In this document: one piece after another, positions 38,346 through 48,276 of the stretch | How positions within the stretch are numbered: position 1 is the first letter of the stretch | Layout of the letters: every line of letters begins with the position of its first letter | Origin: DATBVX01 sp963696675 | GTDB lineage: Bacteria > Pseudomonadota > Gammaproteobacteria > Steroidobacterales > Steroidobacteraceae | NCBI GenBank assembly: GCA_963696675.1 | Contig: CAVOLM010000069.1 | Location: 124,001 to 188,000 of the forward strand | Reading direction: 5' to 3' | Length of the DNA stretch: 64,000 bases | The notes under the pieces: generated by a model | Database searches by the model: none | The model's input: the letters and a program-made list of their open reading frames with translations, nothing else | What the model was told of the DNA's origin: nothing | Translations under genes and position numbers: made by a program

Positions 38346-40809
38346 ATGAACGTGGGCCTGAGCCTGGCGCGGCCCTGGATCTGGCTGCTGCGCAAGACGA
38401 TCACGCTGTGGGTGCGCACCACGGTGCGCCCGCCCGACATTGCGCAGCGTCTGTCAGGCCGCGATCGGCCGAAGTGCTACGTCCTGGAACAGGAAAGTCT
38501 CGCGGACCTGCTGGTGCTGCAGGACACCTGCGTGAATCTCGGCCTGCCGCGTCCCAGCCGGCGGCTCGTCATCGGCTCGGTGAGTGAACGACGCTCGGTC
38601 TGTTACCTGGAGCGCAGTGCCGGCTTCTTCGGCACTCGTATCGATCTGCGTCCACCGGAGTTACTCGCGAACCTGGTGAGCGCAGCAGGCGCTGATCCGA
38701 CGCTCGATCTGGATATCGTACCGGTGGCGATCTACTGGGGGCGCGCTCCGCAGAAGGAGGGCTCATCGCTCCGACTGCTGCTCGCCGAGAACTGGGTATT
38801 TGCCGGCCGCTTTCGTCGCTTTCTCATGGTGATCTTCAACGGCAGATCGACGCTCGTCGAGTTCGGCGAGGCCCACGCGCTGCGCGATTTCATGCAGCCG
38901 GAACTCGAGCCCGCGCGCGCGGTACGGCGCATTTCGCGTGTGCTGCGTTCGCAGTTGCGCGTGCAGCGCGCCGCCGCGATCGGTCCGGATCTCTCTCATC
39001 GGCGCACTATCGTCAGTCGTGTGCTGCACGACGCGCGCCGTGCGCGCCGCGGTCGCACAGGAGATGCGTGAGAAGAATCTCACGCGCCGCGAAGCGCTCC
39101 TCACCGCCAAACGTTACGCGGACGAAATCGCCGCGAACTACTCGCATGCCTTCGTCACGTTTTTCGCGCGAGTTCTCGGGCGGGTGTGGAACCGGCTCTA
39201 TGACGGTGTGGTTCTGCATCACGAGCAGGTACTGAACCAGGTCGCGGCGGGCAACGAGATCGTCTACGTGCCCTGCCATCGCAGTCACATGGACTACCTG
39301 CTGCTCTCCTACATCATCTACACGAAGGGCTTCGCGATTCCGCACATCGCGGCGGGCGTGAATCTCAACATGCCCGTGATCGGTCGGGTCCTGCGCAAGG
39401 GAGGGGCATTCTTCCTGCGACGCAGCTTCCGGGGCGACAGCCTTTATCCCGTGGTCTTCATGAAATACCTGGGCCTGATGATGGCGCGCGGGCACTCGCT
39501 AGAGTACTTCATCGAAGGCGGACGCAGCCGCACCGGCAGGCTCCTTCCGCCCAAGACCGGCATGCTCTCGATGACCGTGCGCAGCTTCCTGCGCGACCCC
39601 GTTCGGCCAGTCGTGTTCATTCCGGTCTATTTCGGTTACGAACGGCTGGTGGAAGGCGAAACCTACATCGGCGAACTGAGCGGGCAACCCAAGCAGAAGG
39701 AGTCGGTCTGGAGCCTGTTACGGAGCCTGCCGAGCCTCAGGCGCAAGTTCGGCAAGGTGCACGTGAGCCTCGGCGAGCCGATCGAGCTTGCCGACCTGAT
39801 CAGAAAGCAGCATCCAGCGTGGAACGGCGCGGCCGTCGCCGACGAGAGCCGCCCCGCATGGCTCACGGTGGCGATCGATGATCTGGCGCACCAGATCATG
39901 GTGAACATCAACGGCGCCGCTGCCGTCACGCCCATCAACCTGATGGCGATGACCGTACTCGCGACGCCGCGCCAGGCGCTGCTCGAGAGCGATGCGGTCC
40001 GTCAGCTCGATCTGTATCGCGCCATGCTCCTCGGTCTGCCGTATTCGCGTCACGTCACCGTGACGGAGCTGGATGGCGCCGGGATCGTGCGCCACGCCCA
40101 GGCGATGCAGGTCATCGAGCGCGTCAGCCATCCGCTCGGTGACCTGCTGCGCATGGACGAGCAGCACGCGATTCTCCACACCTACTTCCGCAACAACATC
40201 CTGCACCTGTTCGCCATGCCTTCGCTCATGGCGTGCTGCTTTCTCAACAATCCCTCGCTACGCACCGAGGACCTGATGCGATTGGCCTGGCGGATCTATC
40301 CGTACATCGCGGACGAATTGTTCCTGCCCTGGCGCGAGGATCAGGTGCCCGACCTGGTGCAGTCCGTTCTCGATCAATTCGCGCAACTGCAGCTCATCGA
40401 ACGTAGCGCCGACGGCAGCGAATGGCGCCGCCGCCCGCCGCTCGTCGTGGAGGCGATTCAGCTCTCCATGCTCGCGCAGGGCACGATCCAGATCGTGCAG
40501 CGCTACTACATGGCCATCGCGCTGCTGATCCAGGCTGGGAGCGGTTTGATCAGTCAGGAAGCGCTGGTGAGGCGCTGCCACCTGATGGCGCAGCGCATTT
40601 CCATGCTGTACGAGCTGAACTCGCCGGAGTTCTTCGACAAGACGCTGTTCTCGAGCTTCATCGACCTGTTACGCCAGCGGGGGGTACTGCAGACGAGCGC
40701 GGACAACCGGCTGCTGTTCAACGAGGTGCTGCTCAACGTCGCCAACGATGCACAGCTCGTGCTGAGCGAGCAGATCCGCCACAGTATCCTGCAGGTCACG
40801 CACGCGTAG
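38346..40809 (+). CDS. plsB: Glycerol-3-phosphate O-acyltransferase PlsB (single frameshift)
   Basis: Membrane-bound acyltransferase that makes 1-acyl-glycerol-3-phosphate, the first step of phospholipid synthesis. The 38346 frame carries the N-terminal region up to about 39030, and the frame from there to 40809 carries the catalytic part. HRSHMDYLL (HX4D motif), GAFFLRRSF, FIEGGRSRTGRLLPPKTG and the later FIPVYFGYERLVEG block are PlsB motifs I-IV. One extra base in a GC run near 39030 explains the shift. The total (about 820 aa) matches E. coli PlsB (807). Confidence 0.93.
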
Positions 40810-40854
40810 GTGCGGGCCGTTGCCGCTGTTATACTTCACCGCCATCCACAACTG

Positions 40855-40883
40855 TTGTATTCGATCCCCTGATTCGGTAATAA
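40855..40883 (+). promoter_or_regulatory. Candidate promoter of the DUF1302-DUF1329 operon
   Basis: TTGTAT (40855-40860) and TAATAA (40878-40883) are separated by 17 bp, 54 bp upstream of the DUF1302 ATG. A second possible -10 (TATACT) occurs 30-50 bp earlier without a good partner. Confidence 0.4.
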
Positions 40884-40936
40884 ACCAACAAACTCAGGGA
40901 TGACGGGCAACAAGATGTCTTTCGGGGGGACTCCAA

Positions 40937-43102
40937 ATGAAGGTCCATCAGATCGGCAGTGAGGCTCACTCCCGCCATACGCATTGGATCGCGCTCGCCT
41001 CGGCGCTCGGCGCAGCGACACTGGCAATGCCGGCCCAGGCTGTCGATTTCTCCAGCGGCGCGCTCAACGGAAGCTGGGACACGACCATTTCGTATGGCAT
41101 GGCGTTTCGCATCCAGGACAGCGACTGCAACCTGATCGGCATCGCGGATGGCGGTTGCGGCCGCTCGCCGAACATCGACGACGGCGATCTGAATTTCAGC
41201 ACCGGCTCCTACGCCCGCACTTTCAAGCTGACGAGCGAGATCGGGCTGAACTATGGCGACTTTGGCCTGTTCGTGCGCGGCTCCGCGCTCTACGACGACT
41301 ATGTCGAGAATTCTCCGACTGAGCGCACGCCGCTGACCGAGCACTCGAAGGACCTGGTCGGCAGCTACGTGCGGTTGCTCGATGCGTTTGCCTACTGGCG
41401 GCCGAGCATTGGCGGCAAGCCCGCCGAGTTTCGGCTGGGTCGCCAGGTCGTGAGCTGGGGCGAGAGCACCTTCATCCAGGGCGGCATCAACAACATCAAT
41501 CATTTCGACGTCTCGGCGTTGCGCCAGCCGGGCGCGGAACTGAAGGAAGGATTCCTGCCACAGGAAATGGCCTTCGTGTCGTTGGGTATTACCGAAAATA
41601 CGAGCGTCGAGGGCCTGTACCTGTTTGACTGGAACGATACGCGGCCGGAGCCGGTGGGCTCGTACTGGAGCAGCAATGATTTCGTGCCGACCGGCGGCAG
41701 CAAGGTGGTACTGGGATTCGGCGGTTTCTCCGACATGGGCGTGGACTTCAGGCCTCTCGGCGGACCGTTCATCACGAATTTCCAGGCCGTGCCCCGCGGC
41801 GCGACGCAAGAGCCCGACGACAGTGGCCAGTTCGGCGTGGCGTTCCGGACCTACTTTCCGGGATTCCTGAACGGCACCGAATTCGGCCTCTACTACATCA
41901 ACTATCACAGCCGCCTGCCGCTGATCTCTGGTCGCACCGGTACACAGGCCGGCGTCGGCAATGCAGCTGGTGCGGCCACTGCAGTGCAGGGCGGAGCCCA
42001 GGCTTTCGCGGGCGCAATTGCAGCAGGGCTTCCGGTGCGGGCTGCCATCGCCACTGCGGCAGCAGCCGTCACGCCGGTCGCGGTGCAGGCTTCCGCGAGC
42101 CGTGGCGGCAACCTGACGGCCCAGACCGCATCACAATACGCGACCATCGGTGCGACCCAGGCGTCGCTCGGCGTGAGTGCCTCCGATATCGGGCGCAACG
42201 CCACCAACATTGCCACACACGAGTTCGCTCAGACGGCGGAATACTTCACGCAATTCCCCGAAGACATCAAGCTCATCGGCCTGAGCTTCAACACCCAGTT
42301 CCAGAAGACTGGCATCGCATTGCAGGGCGAGGTGTCCTTCCGGCAGGACGTGCCGCTGCAGTTCGATGATGTGGAAGTCCTGTTCGCCGCATTGACGCCA
42401 CTCGAGGCAGCGCTGTTCCCGTTGAGCGCGCCCGGCGTGCCATTCCCGACCACCTGCACCGACACCCTGTCAACGCTCGCGCGTTGCGGTCAGCTCGGGC
42501 AGTTCGGCGTCAACCAGGTCGTCACCGGGTGGAAGACGCACGACGTGCTGCAGGGTCAGTTCACGGCCACCAAGGTTTTCTCGAACCTGCTCGGTGCATC
42601 GCAGTTCGTCACGGTATTCGAGGCCGCTTACACGCACGTGAACGGCTTTGAGGACAAGCTCGTCGGTGAGCGCAATGACCGCGGTCTGCGCTACAACGGG
42701 CCCGGCACCTCGGTGAGCGGCAACTTCGAATTGCGCGGCCGTCATTGCCCGCAACTGCCAGCGGCGCAGTGCCTGGCTCTGGGCCTGGTCGAGCCGCAGA
42801 ACCGCTTCGCTGATGCCGACTCCTGGGGCTATCGCATCGCGGGGCGTCTCGAGTATCCCAATGCAATGGGTCCGTGGACCCTCATTCCACGCTTCTTCTG
42901 GCAGCACGATGTCGATGGCACCACGCCCGGTCCCGGCGGCGCCTTCGTCGAGGGGCGCTACGCGCTCACGCTCGGCGTCACTGCGAATCTGCAAAACACC
43001 TGGGAAGTGGACCTGAGCTGGTCGAAATACGGCGGCGCGGGCCGCTACAACGACATCAACGATCGTGATTTCGTCGCGGCAACGCTGAAGTTCTCGTTCT
43101 GA
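40937..43102 (+). CDS. DUF1302 family outer-membrane protein
   Basis: 721-aa beta-barrel-like protein with a signal peptide (MKVHQIGSEA...TLAMPAQA). DUF1302 proteins are porin-like and occur with DUF1329 in bacteria that use steroids, terpenes, alkanes or other hydrophobic carbon sources. Features include FSSGALNGSWDTTISYGMAF, EIGLNYGDFGLFVRG, SWGESTFIQGGINNIN and the aromatic C-terminal strand FVAATLKFSF. An Ala-rich insert (about residues 335-405) interrupts the barrel region. It begins the four-gene module that ends at 48119. Confidence 0.9.
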   Translation: MKVHQIGSEAHSRHTHWIALASALGAATLAMPAQAVDFSSGALNGSWDTTISYGMAFRIQDSDCNLIGIADGGCGRSPNIDDGDLNFSTGSYARTFKLTSEIGLNYGDFGLFVRGSALYDDYVENSPTERTPLTEHSKDLVGSYVRLLDAFAYWRPSIGGKPAEFRLGRQVVSWGESTFIQGGINNINHFDVSALRQPGAELKEGFLPQEMAFVSLGITENTSVEGLYLFDWNDTRPEPVGSYWSSNDFVPTGGSKVVLGFGGFSDMGVDFRPLGGPFITNFQAVPRGATQEPDDSGQFGVAFRTYFPGFLNGTEFGLYYINYHSRLPLISGRTGTQAGVGNAAGAATAVQGGAQAFAGAIAAGLPVRAAIATAAAAVTPVAVQASASRGGNLTAQTASQYATIGATQASLGVSASDIGRNATNIATHEFAQTAEYFTQFPEDIKLIGLSFNTQFQKTGIALQGEVSFRQDVPLQFDDVEVLFAALTPLEAALFPLSAPGVPFPTTCTDTLSTLARCGQLGQFGVNQVVTGWKTHDVLQGQFTATKVFSNLLGASQFVTVFEAAYTHVNGFEDKLVGERNDRGLRYNGPGTSVSGNFELRGRHCPQLPAAQCLALGLVEPQNRFADADSWGYRIAGRLEYPNAMGPWTLIPRFFWQHDVDGTTPGPGGAFVEGRYALTLGVTANLQNTWEVDLSWSKYGGAGRYNDINDRDFVAATLKFSF

Positions 43103-43125
43103 TTGCGCGCAAGAGGGGACTGACC

Positions 43126-44505
43126 ATGCGGACAAGAGCACTGGTTTCGATGGGGGCCGTTCTCGCGCTGTGCGCATTCACGGGCCAGGGGCAGGCGGGG
43201 ATCAGCGCGGAGGAGGCCGCCCGGCTCGGTGCCGATCTGACACCACTCGGCGGCGAGAAAGCGGGCAACTCCGCGGGCACGATCCCCGCGTGGGATGGCG
43301 GCCTGATCTCCGCAGCCAAGGCTGGAGTCTCCGGGTACACGCCCGGCAAGCATCATCCCGATCCGTTCGCGAACGAAAAGCCGCTTTTCACGATCAACGC
43401 GCAAAACGCCGCGCAGTATGCGGCGAACCTCACCGAGGGACACAAGGCGCTGCTGAAAGCGTACAAGGATACGTACGTCATGAACGTCTATCCGAGTCAC
43501 CGCACGGCCGCGTATCCACAACGCATCTACGACGCAACCAAGGCCGTCGCGACGACGGCCAATCTCGCCGCGGGCGGCAATGGTGTCACGGGCGCTGTGA
43601 TCGGTATTCCGTTCCCGATCCCCAAGCAGGGCGTGGAAGTGTTCTGGAACCACGTGCTGCGCTATCGCGCCGACGCGGCCCAACGCTCTATCGGGCAGGC
43701 TGCACCGACCGCCGGCGGTGATTACACGATGGTCAAGTTCCACGACGAGTTTTACATCGTCTACAGCCTCGCGGGCGCCAAGGAAGCCGAGCTCGACAAC
43801 GTCATTCTCTACTTCATCCAGGAGACCGTCGCGCCGGCGCGCCTCGCGGGCGAGATCCTGCTGGTCCACGAGACGCTCGATCAGTCGAAGGAGAATCGTC
43901 GCGCGTGGCTCTATAACCCCGGACAGCGCCGCGTGCGCCGCGCGCCCAATGTGGCCTTCGATAACCCGGGTACGGCCGCCGACAATCAGCGCACCTCCGA
44001 CCAGTTCGACATGTACAACGGTAGCCCCCAGCGTTACGACTGGAAGCTCGTGGCCAAGAAGGAAATGTACCTTCCCTATAACGCCTATAAGCTCAACAGC
44101 AACCAGGTCAAGTACAAGGACCTCCTCAAGCCGCAGCACATCAATCAGGAATACGCCCGCTACGAGCTGCACCGGGTCTGGGTGGTCGATTCGACGCTGA
44201 AGGCGGGCACCGATCACGTGTACAAGCGTCGCACGCTGTATGTCGATGAGGACTCCTGGCAGATCCTCGCGGTCGACTGCTACGACAAGCGCGACCAGCT
44301 GTGGCGCGTGCAGGAAGGTCACGCCATGCAGTACTACGAAGTACCGACGCTCTGGACCACACTCGAGCTGGTGATGGATCTTCAGAACCGGCGTTATCTC
44401 GCGCTCGGTCTGCAAAACGAAGAGCCTGGCAGCTACGACTTCACGATCCAGCGCACCGTCGCCGACTACCAGCCGAACGCGCTGCGGACACGCGGCACTC
44501 GTTGA
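43126..44505 (+). CDS. DUF1329 family outer-membrane lipoprotein-sorting-like protein
   Basis: 459-aa periplasmic protein with a signal peptide (ALVSMGAVLALCAFTGQG). DUF1329 is related to the LolA/LolB lipid-binding fold and probably binds hydrophobic ligands. Patterns include ARLGADLTPLGGEKAGN, GTIPAWDGGL, RVWVVDSTLKAGTDHVYKRR and TLYVDEDSWQILAVDCYDKR. It follows DUF1302 after 23 bp. A palindromic element (44507-44683) begins two bases after its stop codon and separates it from the next two genes of the module. Confidence 0.9.
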   Translation: MRTRALVSMGAVLALCAFTGQGQAGISAEEAARLGADLTPLGGEKAGNSAGTIPAWDGGLISAAKAGVSGYTPGKHHPDPFANEKPLFTINAQNAAQYAANLTEGHKALLKAYKDTYVMNVYPSHRTAAYPQRIYDATKAVATTANLAAGGNGVTGAVIGIPFPIPKQGVEVFWNHVLRYRADAAQRSIGQAAPTAGGDYTMVKFHDEFYIVYSLAGAKEAELDNVILYFIQETVAPARLAGEILLVHETLDQSKENRRAWLYNPGQRRVRRAPNVAFDNPGTAADNQRTSDQFDMYNGSPQRYDWKLVAKKEMYLPYNAYKLNSNQVKYKDLLKPQHINQEYARYELHRVWVVDSTLKAGTDHVYKRRTLYVDEDSWQILAVDCYDKRDQLWRVQEGHAMQYYEVPTLWTTLELVMDLQNRRYLALGLQNEEPGSYDFTIQRTVADYQPNALRTRGTR

Positions 44506-44506
44506 G

Positions 44507-44683
44507 GGTGTCGAATTTGTCCAGGTCTGATGGGCCGTTCCTTCCCTCGGCCGACGCGAACCGAACCTTATCGCGCTTGCACGCGTCGGCGTTCGCGGGA
44601 TGCGGGCGCGTCGACCTGGTGTAATCAAGCAAGAACGGGCCCAGGGAAAGGACGGCCCATCAGACCTGGACAAACCTGACACC
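44507..44683 (+). repeat. Core-palindrome family, copy E, with the longest arms
   Basis: The arms pair over about 46 bp (44507-44552 with 44638-44683) with only a few mismatches, including TTTGTCC and AGGTCTGATGGGCCGT. The core keeps GACGCGAAC, GTTCGCG and GTAATCAAGCAAGAACGGG. It sits inside the DUF1302-DUF1329 / YCF48-MMPL module, an unusual place between co-directional genes. Confidence 0.88.
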
Positions 44684-44694
44684 GTGTCACGTTG

Positions 44695-45747
44695 ATGAAG
44701 CCGCTCGCCATTTCCCTCGCCGTGTCGGGCGTGCTCGCTTTGAGCCCGTGCCTGTGCTCATCCGCCGATGAGCCTGCGGGGCCGGGCGTCGAGAACGCGG
44801 AAATCGCCCCTCTCGCCAGGCAGTCCCTGTTGCTCGATGCCGCTATGGCGGGTTCGCGCATGGTGGTCGTGGGTGAGCGGGGACACGTGCTGCTGAGCGA
44901 CGATCGAGGTCGGAGTTGGCGTCAGTCACCTGTTCCAACGCGCGCCAACCTCACCGGCGTCTTTTTTCTCAACGCGCAACTCGGCTGGGCGGTCGGGCAC
45001 GATGAGGTCATCCTGCGCAGCGAGGACGGCGGCGAAACCTGGACTCGGCAGCACTACGCCCCGGAGAAAGAGCAACCGCTGCTCGATGTGTGGTTCAGCG
45101 ATGCGGACCATGGCCTCGCATTCGGAGCGTACGGAAGTATTCTCTCGAGCCACGACGGCGGGCGCACGTGGAGCGAGCAGATCTTCGAGCCGCGGCCGCT
45201 GATCGCAAAGCCTGCGGCGGCCAAGGCCGCTGCAGACAAGGGCAAGGAAGACGAGTACGAGGTCGAGGGCGCGGCGAGCGACATGCACCTCAACGCCGCC
45301 AAGCAGTCAGCCGACGGCAAGCTGTACCTCGCTGCCGAGGCGGGTCATTTGTTCCGCTCCGACGACAGCGGCACGAGCTGGCTCGAGTTGCCCTCGCCCT
45401 ATGAGGGATCGTTCTTCGGCGTTCTGCCGCTCGATCCGCCATCGCTCCTGGCATTTGGCCTGCGCGGGCACCTGTTCCGCTCCGACGATGCAGGCGCAAC
45501 CTGGCAGGCGATTGCCTCCAACACCACGGCAATGCTCACCAACGCCCTGCGCCTGGATGCCGAGACGATCGTGATCACCGGTCTTGCCGGCGCGCTCCTG
45601 GTGAGTCATGACGGTGGGCGCAGCTTCGAGCTGCACGCGCAGGAGGATCGCAAAGGTCTTGCTGCGGCCCTCGCCGCGGGCGGGAGTCTCGTCACGGTCG
45701 GCGAGGGCGGCATCAAGTCGATTGCAATGCCGGGCACCACACCGTGA
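44695..45747 (+). CDS. YCF48-related/BNR-repeat exported protein
   Basis: Beta-propeller-like protein of about 350 aa with a signal peptide (LAISLAVSGVLALSPCLC). Repeats of the BNR/YCF48 type are clear: LLSDDRGRSWRQSPV, ILRSEDGGETWTRQHYA, ILSSHDGGRTWSEQIFE, LFRSDDSGTSWLELPSP, LFRSDDAGATWQAIASN and LLVSHDGGRSFELHAQ. The plastid relative is a photosystem II assembly factor; in bacteria such proteins accompany MMPL-type exporters. The ATG at 44695 follows a TTG at 44692. The stop codon overlaps the GTG start of the next gene (GTGA), so translation is coupled. Confidence 0.9.
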   Translation: MKPLAISLAVSGVLALSPCLCSSADEPAGPGVENAEIAPLARQSLLLDAAMAGSRMVVVGERGHVLLSDDRGRSWRQSPVPTRANLTGVFFLNAQLGWAVGHDEVILRSEDGGETWTRQHYAPEKEQPLLDVWFSDADHGLAFGAYGSILSSHDGGRTWSEQIFEPRPLIAKPAAAKAAADKGKEDEYEVEGAASDMHLNAAKQSADGKLYLAAEAGHLFRSDDSGTSWLELPSPYEGSFFGVLPLDPPSLLAFGLRGHLFRSDDAGATWQAIASNTTAMLTNALRLDAETIVITGLAGALLVSHDGGRSFELHAQEDRKGLAAALAAGGSLVTVGEGGIKSIAMPGTTP

Positions 45748-48119
45748 AAACCTCCTCCTCACAACGCGAGGCGCGCTTCGTCGAGTGGCTGACGCCCCAT
45801 GTATTCGGTCACCAGGTGGCGATCGTCAGCGTCTTTGCTCTCATCACGGTGGTGATGATCTACGCCGCGCTCACGGGCCTGCGCATCGATACGAACTTCA
45901 CCAAGCAGCTGCCCCTCGAGCACGAGTACATGCAGACCTTCATCAAGCACCAGGAGGAGTTCGGCGGTGCGAACCGGGTGCTGGTCGCGGTGATCGCGCG
46001 TGACGGTAACATGTTCACGCCGGAATTCTTCCAGGCGCTGCGTACCGCGACCGACGAGGTGTTCTTCATCCGCGGCGTCGATCGGGCGCGCGTGCAATCG
46101 CTGTACACACCCAACGTGCGCTACACGGAAGTGGTCGAGGACGGAATCCAGGCGGGCAACGTCATTCCCGCCGACTTCCAGCCCACGCCCGAAGGGCTCG
46201 CGCAGGTGCGCGAGAACATCCTCAAGGCGGGCATCGTCGGGCGCCTGGTCGCGAACGATTTCTCCGGCGCCATCGTGAGCGCGACGCTGCAGGACGCCGA
46301 TCCGGAAACCGGCCGACCGCTCAACTATATCCGCGTCGCGCACGACCTCGAGTCGAAGATCCGCAATCGCCTCATGGGCGGCAAGGTCGACGTGCAGGTC
46401 AAGGCGTCCAGCGCACGCGTCGAAGTGCACATGATCGGTTTTGCCAAGATCGTTGGCGACATTGCAGATGGCTCGCTGTCGGTGGCGATGTTTGCCGGCA
46501 TTACCGTGGTGCTGACGCTGCTCTCGGTCTGGCTTTACATCCAGTCCTTCAAGGTTGCTCTCATCCCAGTCGTGTGCTCCATCGTCGCGGTGATCTGGCA
46601 GCTAGGTTTGCTGGTGTTTCTCGGCTACGGAGTGGACCCGCTCGGGATTCTCGTGCCTTTCATCATCTTCGCGATCGGCGTGAGCCACGGCGTGCAGAAG
46701 ATCAGCGCAGTGAAGGACGCGGCGCTCGCGGGCGATGACAGCATGACAGCGGCACAGCGCACGTTCCGCCAGCTCTTCCTGCCGGCGATCGTCGCGCTGC
46801 TCGCGGACCTGGTCGGTTTCATCACCATTCTGCTCATCCCCGTGCAGGTGATTCGTGAGATGGCGATCACGGCGAGCCTGGGCGTCGGGATCGTGATCCT
46901 CACGGACCTCGTGCTGTTGCCGGTGCTGGTGTCGTACGTCACTTTCGACGCGGGCTACCGGGACCGAGTCGAGCGTCGTAACACGCACGTCCTGCGCTTC
47001 TGGCAATGGCTGTCGGGGATTGCGAAGCGAGGGCCGGCCGCTGTCATCATCGCCATCGCGGTGCTGTTGGCGGTGCTCGGCTGGTGGAAGGGGCGCGAAA
47101 CCCCGATCGGCGACACCCAGGCGGGCGCTCCAGAGCTCAGGCCCGATTCACGCTATAACATCGACTCGGACATCATCACCCGCAAGTTCTCGATCGGCGT
47201 CGACATCATCAATGTCATCGTCGAGACGCAACCGGACGGGTGCATCGACTACGACGTGCTCACCGCGATCGACCGTTTCGCCTGGCACATGGCGAATGTC
47301 GATGGGATCCAGAACGTGCTCGCGCTTCCCGGTGTGATGAAAATCGTGAGCTCAGGCTGGAACGAAGGCAGTCTCAAGTGGCGCAGCATTCCACGCAACC
47401 GCGAGCAGCTCGTGCAGGCACAGGCGTATCTCGAGACCAGCACAGGGCTCTTCAACAGCAATTGCAGCGTGATGCCGGTGATCATGTTCACGACTGATCA
47501 TCGGGCCAGGACCATCGAGCGCGTGGTCGCCGAGGTCAAGAAATGGCGCAGTGAGAATCCCACGCCAAAAGCAACCTTCAGGCTCGCCACGGGCAATGTT
47601 GGCGTGATGGCGGCGACCAACGAGGAAGTGAAGGCCAAGGAGTATCCGATTCTTGCCGGCGTGTTTGCCGCCGTGATCCTGATGTGCCTGCTCACCTTCC
47701 GCTCCGTCACCGGAACGCTGTGCGTCATCTTGCCGCTGGCGCTCGGTTCGATTCTTGCGTACGCGGTGATGGCGATCGTTGGCATCGGTCTGAAGATCTC
47801 GACGTTACCAATGGTCGCCCTCGGTGTGGGCATCGGCGTCGACTACGGCATCTATCTCTTCAGCCGCATGCAGGACTACCTGGAGAAGGGCGACACCGTG
47901 CACGCGGCGTTTCTCCACACGCTGCGGGTCACGGGGGCGAGCGTCATCTTCACCGGCATTACGCTCGCGATCGGAGTCGTGACCTGGGTGTTCTCGCCGC
48001 TCAAGTTCCAGGCGGATGTGGGGATCCTGCTCACGTTCCTGTTCGTCGTGAACATGCTCGGCGCCATCCTGCTGCTGCCCGCGCTGGCCGCGTGGCTGGT
48101 CAAGCCGAAGAAAACATGA
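45744..48119 (+). CDS. MMPL/RND-superfamily transporter (COG1033 type)
   Basis: 791-aa membrane protein with two repeats of one helix, a large periplasmic loop and five helices. The core signatures are ITVVLTLLSVWLYIQSFKVA, ILVPFIIFAIGVSHGVQKIS and the second-half GLKISTLPMVALGVGIGVDY. The helix-4 Asp/Glu relay (GVDY...) matches proton-driven members. It starts with GTG at 45744 overlapping the YCF48 stop codon. With DUF1302, DUF1329 and YCF48 it forms a recurring module linked to hydrophobic-substrate transport; direction and substrate are unknown. Confidence 0.9.
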   Translation: MKTSSSQREARFVEWLTPHVFGHQVAIVSVFALITVVMIYAALTGLRIDTNFTKQLPLEHEYMQTFIKHQEEFGGANRVLVAVIARDGNMFTPEFFQALRTATDEVFFIRGVDRARVQSLYTPNVRYTEVVEDGIQAGNVIPADFQPTPEGLAQVRENILKAGIVGRLVANDFSGAIVSATLQDADPETGRPLNYIRVAHDLESKIRNRLMGGKVDVQVKASSARVEVHMIGFAKIVGDIADGSLSVAMFAGITVVLTLLSVWLYIQSFKVALIPVVCSIVAVIWQLGLLVFLGYGVDPLGILVPFIIFAIGVSHGVQKISAVKDAALAGDDSMTAAQRTFRQLFLPAIVALLADLVGFITILLIPVQVIREMAITASLGVGIVILTDLVLLPVLVSYVTFDAGYRDRVERRNTHVLRFWQWLSGIAKRGPAAVIIAIAVLLAVLGWWKGRETPIGDTQAGAPELRPDSRYNIDSDIITRKFSIGVDIINVIVETQPDGCIDYDVLTAIDRFAWHMANVDGIQNVLALPGVMKIVSSGWNEGSLKWRSIPRNREQLVQAQAYLETSTGLFNSNCSVMPVIMFTTDHRARTIERVVAEVKKWRSENPTPKATFRLATGNVGVMAATNEEVKAKEYPILAGVFAAVILMCLLTFRSVTGTLCVILPLALGSILAYAVMAIVGIGLKISTLPMVALGVGIGVDYGIYLFSRMQDYLEKGDTVHAAFLHTLRVTGASVIFTGITLAIGVVTWVFSPLKFQADVGILLTFLFVVNMLGAILLLPALAAWLVKPKKT

Positions 48120-48136
48120 GTCGCGGGCGATACGAA

Positions 48137-48254
48137 GCGGCGCCCGGAAGGGGTATGTCCTTTCGGGAACGCCGTGAATACATCCCTGTAGGCTCCGTGA
48201 AAAACGTCCATGTTTTTCACGGTCCCGAAAGGACATACCCCTTCCGAGCGCCGC
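48137..48254. repeat. Long palindrome, unrelated to the core family, with nested hairpin
   Basis: The outer arms (48137-48170 with 48223-48254) pair over about 32 bp around GGAAGGGGTATGTCCTTTCG with two mismatches. The interior contains GTGAATACATCCCTGTAGGC and a nested hairpin CCGTGAAAAAC / GTTTTTCACGG. I recall similar GTGAATACATCC motifs as intergenic repeats in other gammaproteobacteria, but that is memory, not a search. It lies between the MMPL gene and the decarboxylase gene and may act as a terminator. Confidence 0.85.
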
Positions 48255-48276
48255 AAGAAGGCGCGGGTCGGTGCGC

